Below are positions 58,426 to 64,000 of a stretch of 64,000 nucleotides of DNA, one piece after another. The stretch's first letter is position 1; the number at the start of each line of letters is the position of its first letter. Under the pieces are notes generated by a model. The model had not been told where the DNA came from. It did not search any database and was given only the letters and a program-made list of their open reading frames with translations. Source of the DNA: Coniferiporia sulphurascens (taxonomy: Eukaryota > Basidiomycota > Agaricomycetes > Hymenochaetales > Hymenochaetaceae); assembly GCA_002794785.1 (NCBI GenBank), contig NBBA01000001.1, forward strand, positions 2,046,001 to 2,110,000, written 5' to 3'. The translations under genes were made by a program, and so were the position numbers.

Positions 58426-61061
58426 ATGTCTCAGCCGATGGTGCCTATAGCTGGCGAGCAGCACAAGCGTGTCGTACGTCTTTGCTCGTCTGCTGTTTTT
58501 TAACACCTTACTGAAGTGCGAATGTGGCCCTTTTCAGTGCTACTTCTTCGACCCCGACGTAGGGGGGTTCCACTATGGTCCCGGGCACCCGTACGTCGCT
58601 GTGCTCGATATATTATGATCTGATGCTTATGCGGAGGAATTGGTGATAGCATGAAGCCGACGCGCATACGCATGTGCCATTCGCTGGTTATGAACTACGG
58701 GCTCTACAAGAAGATGGAGATATTCGTGCGTCTCGTCCTTCTTGCCCGTTAGCGCGCGCGCTTGTACGCGTTAGGCTCACATTTTCCTCTTCCCCGCTTT
58801 GCATTCCCCCTACACGCGTTGGTTTTTGGTGCTTGTGCGTTTCCTGTTATCGTTGGCGAACGGCAGCGCGCGAAGCCGGCGACGGAGCGCGAGATGACGC
58901 AGTTCCATTCGGACGAGTACGTCAAGTTCCTCAAGCGCGTGACGCCCGCGAACATGAGCTCGTTCGTCAAGGAGCAGCACAAGTGTGCGTAGTGCCTTTG
59001 GCCCCTTCTCCGTTTACTTGGTGCTGGTGTCGGTGCTGGTGCTGATAGACATACAGACAACGTCGGAGACGACTGTCCGGTGTTCGACGGGCTGTTTGAC
59101 TATTGTTCCATTTCTGCAGGGGGATCTATGGGCGAGTTCTTTTTCTTCTTTTTCTTTCTTTGAGAAGTGCTGATTTATTTTGGATTTGAAGAGGGTGCTG
59201 CGCGGTTAAGTCGGGACAAATGCGACATAGCCGTAAATTGGGCCGGTGGTCTGCATCACGCGAAGAAGAGCGAAGCGAGTGGGTTTTGTTATGTCAACGG
59301 TACGGAGGCAGGCTATCTATGGCATTTTCTTGTGCTGATTGTGCAGCTTAGACATTGTGTTAGGTATTTTGGAGTTATTAAGGTATGTTCCAACTTCCCT
59401 ATCTAATTTTTGTCTGTGGCTGATGTACATGATAGGTATCACAATCGTGTATTATACATCGACATTGACGTGCACCACGGCGATGGTGTGGAAGAAGCGT
59501 TTTATACGACCGACCGCGTGATGACGGTCAGCTTTCACAAGTACGGCGAATACTTCCCTGGGACTGGTGAAGTTCGGGTATGTGATTTCCCGTTCGTTCT
59601 TTTAGATACAGATAATAACTGTTTATGTGCTCAGGACACGGGAATCAGTCGGGGAAGGGGTCATGCGCTAAACTTTCCCTTAAGGGACGGGATTACGAAC
59701 GAAAACTACAAATCGATATTCGAACCTGTGGGTCATCCTATCCCTCTATATTTCCTGAAAAGCTAACCGAATTGGTATTTCCAGGTTATTAGTGAGGTGA
59801 TGCACACATACAACCCGGGTGCCATTGTTCTGCAGTGCGGAACGGACTCGTTATCTGGTGATAAGCTTGGTTGTTTCAATCTGTCGATGCGAGGCGAGTG
59901 TTCTGTCATATATAATAGCAATGCGTTTGGGTAAGCTTATGTGTTGCTTACAGGGCATGCAAATTGTGTCAAGTTTGTCAAGTCGTTCAATAAACCCCTT
60001 TTGATGCTCGGCGGCGGGGGGTACACCATGCGTAACGTCAGCCGTGCTTGGGCTTACGAGACGGGGTTGGCAGCTGGCGTCGAGCTCGGCGATGGTATGC
60101 ATCTTAAGTGAATAACTGAGAGATCCACCACTGACGCACTCATTAGATATTCCTGTTAATGAGTATTATGAATACTTCGGACCCGACTACAAACTCGACG
60201 TGCGATCATCTAATATGGAGGACCTGAATACACCTGCCTATTTAAATCGCGTCAAGAGTATCGTCATGGAGAACTTGAGATCCTTGGGTGGTCCTCCAAG
60301 TGTGCAGATGATGGGTAAGTTGCTTCAAGGTACTTTTATTTGGCATGGATTTTTACGTTTTGTGTACAGATATACCCCATCTTCCCATAGACGAAATAAT
60401 GGATGACCCGAACCAGGACGAGGACGCTGTTGACCCCGACAAACGACGGCCTATGCGCCTGCTGGATGCGCTCGTCCAACGGGACGACGAGCTTTCCGAC
60501 TCAGAAGACGAGGGTGAGGGTGGACGCAGGAACCACGCCCGACACCGCGACGTCGATAGCGTCACTTCACCCTCCGGCGGTCGTCGCTTCGGCGTCGGCG
60601 TCGGCATCATGGGTGCGGCCCCGCCAGGCGTGGGATCGGCTGCTGCTGCCGCTGCAGGCGGCGCATCAGCAGCGGGGAGCGGAGGACCGAGCGCGCACAC
60701 GGCTGTGGAGGCGCTTGTACGGCGGAATGACGATAAAGGCTCGGGAGGGACGGGCGACGGCGAGGCTATGGATATTGATTCGCTGGAGTCGTCTTCTGGA
60801 GAGAGTCCGCCCCCGCCCGGATTGACGACTGCGGTGACGACTACGGCATCAGACATGGATGTGGAAAAGCCTAACGGGCAGGCGGGACCGGGTAACGGTG
60901 TCGATGCGGATGCAGGTGCAGGTGCGAGTGTTAACGGCCCTGCCGAGCCTGCAGGAATGGTCCCCGTAACAGATGGTGCTTCGTCCAGCGCGGCTTTGGC
61001 CCCTGCAGCACCCGACCCCGTAACCGCGCCAGGTGGACCATCGCAGACGCAGACGCAATAA
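58426..61061 (+). CDS. RPD3: Class I histone deacetylase Rpd3
   Basis: Thirteen exons: 58426-58473, 58538-58590, 58650-58725, 58867-58984, 59057-59131, 59192-59299, 59352-59382, 59436-59577, 59635-59727, 59785-59893, 59954-60094, 60147-60314, 60370-61061, giving 617 aa. It removes acetyl groups from histone tails as the catalytic subunit of Sin3/Rpd3 complexes in the nucleus. Landmarks: [54 protein letters not shown] (zinc-ligand Asp and His), [21 protein letters not shown] and [17 protein letters not shown]. The last exon adds about 230 residues, acidic at first ([16 protein letters not shown]), then Gly/Ala/Ser-rich, longer than in yeast Rpd3. The introns at 59132 and 59894 must start with GC (GCGAGT), because the next GT breaks the frame. 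The putative Rxt2-like gene lies upstream. Confidence 0.95.
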
Positions 61062-61411
61062 TATTAACACTAATCTGCGTCGGCTTTCTCTACAATATCT
61101 TGCTTTGTAGCTTTGTGTAAATTTTATTATGTTGTACGTTCGTCTACATAAATCTTGGATTGATGGGAAGTCTTGCTAGTCTCGTGCTATGCATACTGAG
61201 GAGAGCTGAACGGTTTAGAAATGTGGTATTTTCTCAAATTTCGGGGGGAAAAAAAAGGGCTGATTGAGTCACTGCTTGACTTTTATAACCGTCCTTTGTG
61301 TATGCAGCTTAGTCAGTCATTCCTTTTTGCAGTGCGCCTCGGTCCCGCAGACTCCCACTAATTGCATGTCTTAGACTCAGGCCCTCGTGAGATGCTACTG
61401 CTGAGCTTGCC
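61062..61411. other. Intergenic gap, RPD3 3' end and RAD14 promoter
   Basis: 350 bp, AT-rich in its first half (polyadenylation region of RPD3). Nothing else seen. Confidence 0.5.
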
Positions 61412-62642
61412 ATGAGCAACTCTCGTTCGACAATGCCTCCTCCTCCTCAAGATGGCGAGAGCGCACCGGTCGTGCTCACCCCTGAGCAGACGAGGACAAT
61501 CGAGCTCAACAGACTAAGAGGTACCGTGTCGTGTCTTGCTAGTACTAGTAGCTAAACCCACCGCGAAACTCACATGGCACACGCGTTTTTAGCAAAGGCA
61601 AGGCAACGAGAGCGCGAGCAACCCGTCGCCTCGTCCTCCGCGTCCTCGAGTACGCTCAACGCGAACGGCAAGCGGCCGCTTGGTGTGGTGCCTGCCTCGT
61701 CTACCTCGCCGACCGCCCCGCGGCCTGCTCGCCCGCTCAAGCGCGACGCCCGGCTTGGGAAGTACTTCGAGTATGACCTGTCGAAGATGGTTAACTCGAA
61801 GGGCGGCTTCCTCGTTGATGATGAGAAGGAGGTGGATGAGGACCTTCGTGCGCGTGAGAGGGAGCGTGAGCGCGAGCGCGCGCTGCAGAGTATCGAGCCG
61901 CGTGAGTTGATTTGTTCTGTGTAAATATAATTGTATGTCGGCGCTGATGGTTTCTCGGATTGCCTTGGCGCGTTAGCGATATCTCTTGACTCTGAGAAGA
62001 ATCCGAAGTGTACTGACTGTGGTTCAATGGACATTGATCATACGTTCAGGAAGGTGTTTCGTTGTTTGGTTTGCAATAAGTGCAAGAACAACAATCCGGA
62101 GAGGTACAGTCTTTTGACGAAGACTGAGTGCAAAGAGGTATCACTTAATCTCTAAAGTTGTTTGCTATTTGCCGTCTCTGACTATCGTAACATAGGATTA
62201 TCTGCTTACAGACGGTGAGAAACTCATATTAACGTCCTGGAAAGGTGCATACAACGGACTTAACGCGTTCTCGTTAGCGGAGCTCCGTGACTCTGATCTC
62301 ATGCCCCATCTTCTCAAGGCGAACCCCCATAAATCGACATACAACAACATGATGCTCTTCCTCCGGTTCCAAGTCGAAGAGTTCGCGTGGACAAAGTGGG
62401 GCTCCCCAGAGGCGCTAGACGTAGAGTTCGAGCGCCGAACTGCCGAGAAGAAGAAAAAGAAGAAGAAAAAGTTTGAGGAGGGGTTAAAGGAACTCCGGCG
62501 GCGCACTCGCGAGAGTAGGTGGCAGAGACGGCAAGATGAGGAACACAAACATGTGTTTGGGGTAGTGGAGAAGGGCAACGATGGCACGGGCCGACAAGTG
62601 TGTCATGAGTGTGGCTTCACCATCGAGGTAGAGGAATTTTAG
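61412..62642 (+). CDS. RAD14: Nucleotide excision repair protein Rad14/XPA
   Basis: Five exons: 61412-61520, 61593-61901, 61977-62137, 62196-62214, 62278-62642, giving 320 aa. It verifies DNA damage and organises the NER pre-incision complex. The zinc finger C151-x2-C154-x17-C172-x2-C175 ([10 protein letters not shown] ... VCNKC) has exactly the XPA spacing, followed by [20 protein letters not shown] and [17 protein letters not shown] of the DNA-binding domain. A lysine run ([13 protein letters not shown]) continues into the helical region. The C-terminus has the second CxxC ([14 protein letters not shown]) that in XPA contacts TFIIH. The 19-nt exon restores the central motif. An upstream out-of-frame ATG lies at 61392. 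Confidence 0.94.
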
Positions 62643-64000
62643 ATCCGCCGCGATGGAATGTGGATGTAATCTAGGTGAGCACGTAAGATCCGTGCAGCGC
62701 AAACGGGTGGGTAACTGACGTTTGACTAGGATATATGGATTTATTGTATTGTATCTAGCGATCTCTATTCTACGAACACGTAATTGCTTTTCTGGTCAAG
62801 CGTCTTGCAGGAAACGAGAAGGTTTTGGAACCGGTCTTTCCCTCTCCGGACTTTGGATCTAGTCTTCTAGTCAGAGTCAGGGCGCGCTATTTTATCCTAG
62901 GTTATCGCCCATATGTGTTCATGGAAGAAGGAAGGATCGATCCCCACAAAACGCAGGCAGTTCGTACACCCTAGTTTGTACGACCGTCCTTTACCAGTCT
63001 CCGAAGGGCCGTCGATACCCGTAGCTCAGGACTCCCGCAGCGAAGGTCGGACCTCAACATCTTCCCCTTGATGAAGTGCCTGCTCCGGCTAGTGTGCACC
63101 AGGTCTAGGACCCCAGGGACGTGTGCCAGGTTACGTTGTCCAGAGCTTGCTGCAGGGGCACAACACGGCAAACTCCAACCCCACCCCGTCAACGAAGGCC
63201 ACTTAATTAATTTGAGGGACAGATCGGGCATCGTTGATGGTCGCTGCACTGATGCATACTGGGTGAGTTCAAGGGTGTGACGGGTCTATTTTTCGCGTGA
63301 ACCTTTCTTGGCTTCTCAGGGTAAGCGTCACTGAATCTTCAAGGTATGCGTTCTGTGGATTACTATCGGCATCCCGCTCAAGCTACGAGTCCTGCAAGCA
63401 GTGATTGAACAGGTTTTGATAAGGTTATTCTGGTCGTCTATTGATCGGCCTTCAGCATGTGCTATTCTGTGCACTACTACGACCTGTCGGCGCATCTACA
63501 GGTACTACTCATGCTTGAATTATCACACTCGATCGCATCGGAACGTTATTATAAGATGTCTAGACATAGCGAGTGGTTTTAGGAGTATCAACATCGTGAT
63601 ATATCATCGTTATCCATGTAGTAAATTATTCTCTCCCCGCTTTTGCTCGGGCTGCACAAATTGTACTACTTAACCTTCAAATTGTATACAAGTGTGTTGA
63701 TCATGACTGCGGTATTGCTCCCGAATCCCGGCAAATACCGAGCGGCATTTGAAGCTCGACTGAAATGGACACCAAACTCTAAAATCGAGGGGGGACAACA
63801 GATCGCTTTCGTCCTTTCGCCAGCGTCCTCCACGCCAAGTTTCAGGCAAGCAGCCCGCGCCGCCGACTTCCAACCTCGAAAAAAACAGGACCAGCTAGCA
63901 GGCCTCCTACCCCTTTATCAAAATGGTGCGGCTTGCTCGCAATTCGGTTCTTGCTTTGGGGACGTTGGCTCACACGAGCATACTTGACAGACTCTCGCCA
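62643..64000. other. Right end of the window, no gene supported
   Basis: RAD14 3' end, then 1.3 kb of sequence with only short open frames (up to 114 codons, 63643-63987) and no splice-linked domain. A gene could start beyond the window. Confidence 0.45.

Overview
The window is nuclear DNA of a filamentous fungus, almost certainly a basidiomycete of the Agaricomycetes. The genes are densely packed and broken by very many short introns (about 45-90 nt, mostly GTRNGT...YAG), with several exons under 30 nt and short CT-rich intergenic gaps. I rebuilt the exon chains by hand by following protein families across frames. 24 protein genes are described, with 152 introns in the models. No rRNA, tRNA, CRISPR or intact transposon was seen. 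The GC-rich short-intron style, the Rpd3, Blm10, Mdj1 and Bio2 sequences and a BTG/Tob-type protein fit this placement; species cannot be told.

Left third (0-20 kb): a tandem CCCH zinc-finger mRNA-binding protein (+), choline/ethanolamine kinase (+), a 16-exon 14-TM MFS transporter (-), the mitochondrial DnaJ chaperone Mdj1 (-), a DUF1479 Fe(II)/2-oxoglutarate-type oxygenase (-), a short-chain dehydrogenase (+) divergent from it, and a small SET-domain protein (+).

Middle (20-43 kb): casein kinase 2 catalytic subunit (-) divergent from a secreted GH18 chitinase with two chitin-binding modules (+), a WRN-type 3'-5' exonuclease (-), two long unrecognised proteins (+), a small ORF, an unknown gene (-) divergent from biotin synthase BIO2 (+), a Rex4-like exonuclease-fold protein that appears to have lost catalytic acidic residues (+), and a putative Rxt2-like protein (+).

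Right third (43-64 kb): the giant proteasome activator BLM10/PA200 gene (41 exons, about 8.4 kb), a HIT-domain protein (-) divergent from TRAX (+), a BTG/Tob-like protein (+), a DinB-like protein (+), the class I histone deacetylase RPD3 (+), and the nucleotide-excision-repair factor RAD14/XPA (+). The last 1.36 kb shows nothing I can support.

Most genes are housekeeping and not one pathway. Possible functional neighbours are the MFS-DUF1479-SDR group and the RPD3/Rxt2-like pair (both Rpd3L-complex type). The most interesting sequence-level signals are six introns that only make sense as GC-AG introns (three with the donor GCGAGT), very small exons, including an 8-nt last exon that completes the Blm10 C-terminal Tyr-Tyr-Ala, and the degenerate active site of the Rex4-like protein. 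Exon boundaries are by-eye models without transcript support.
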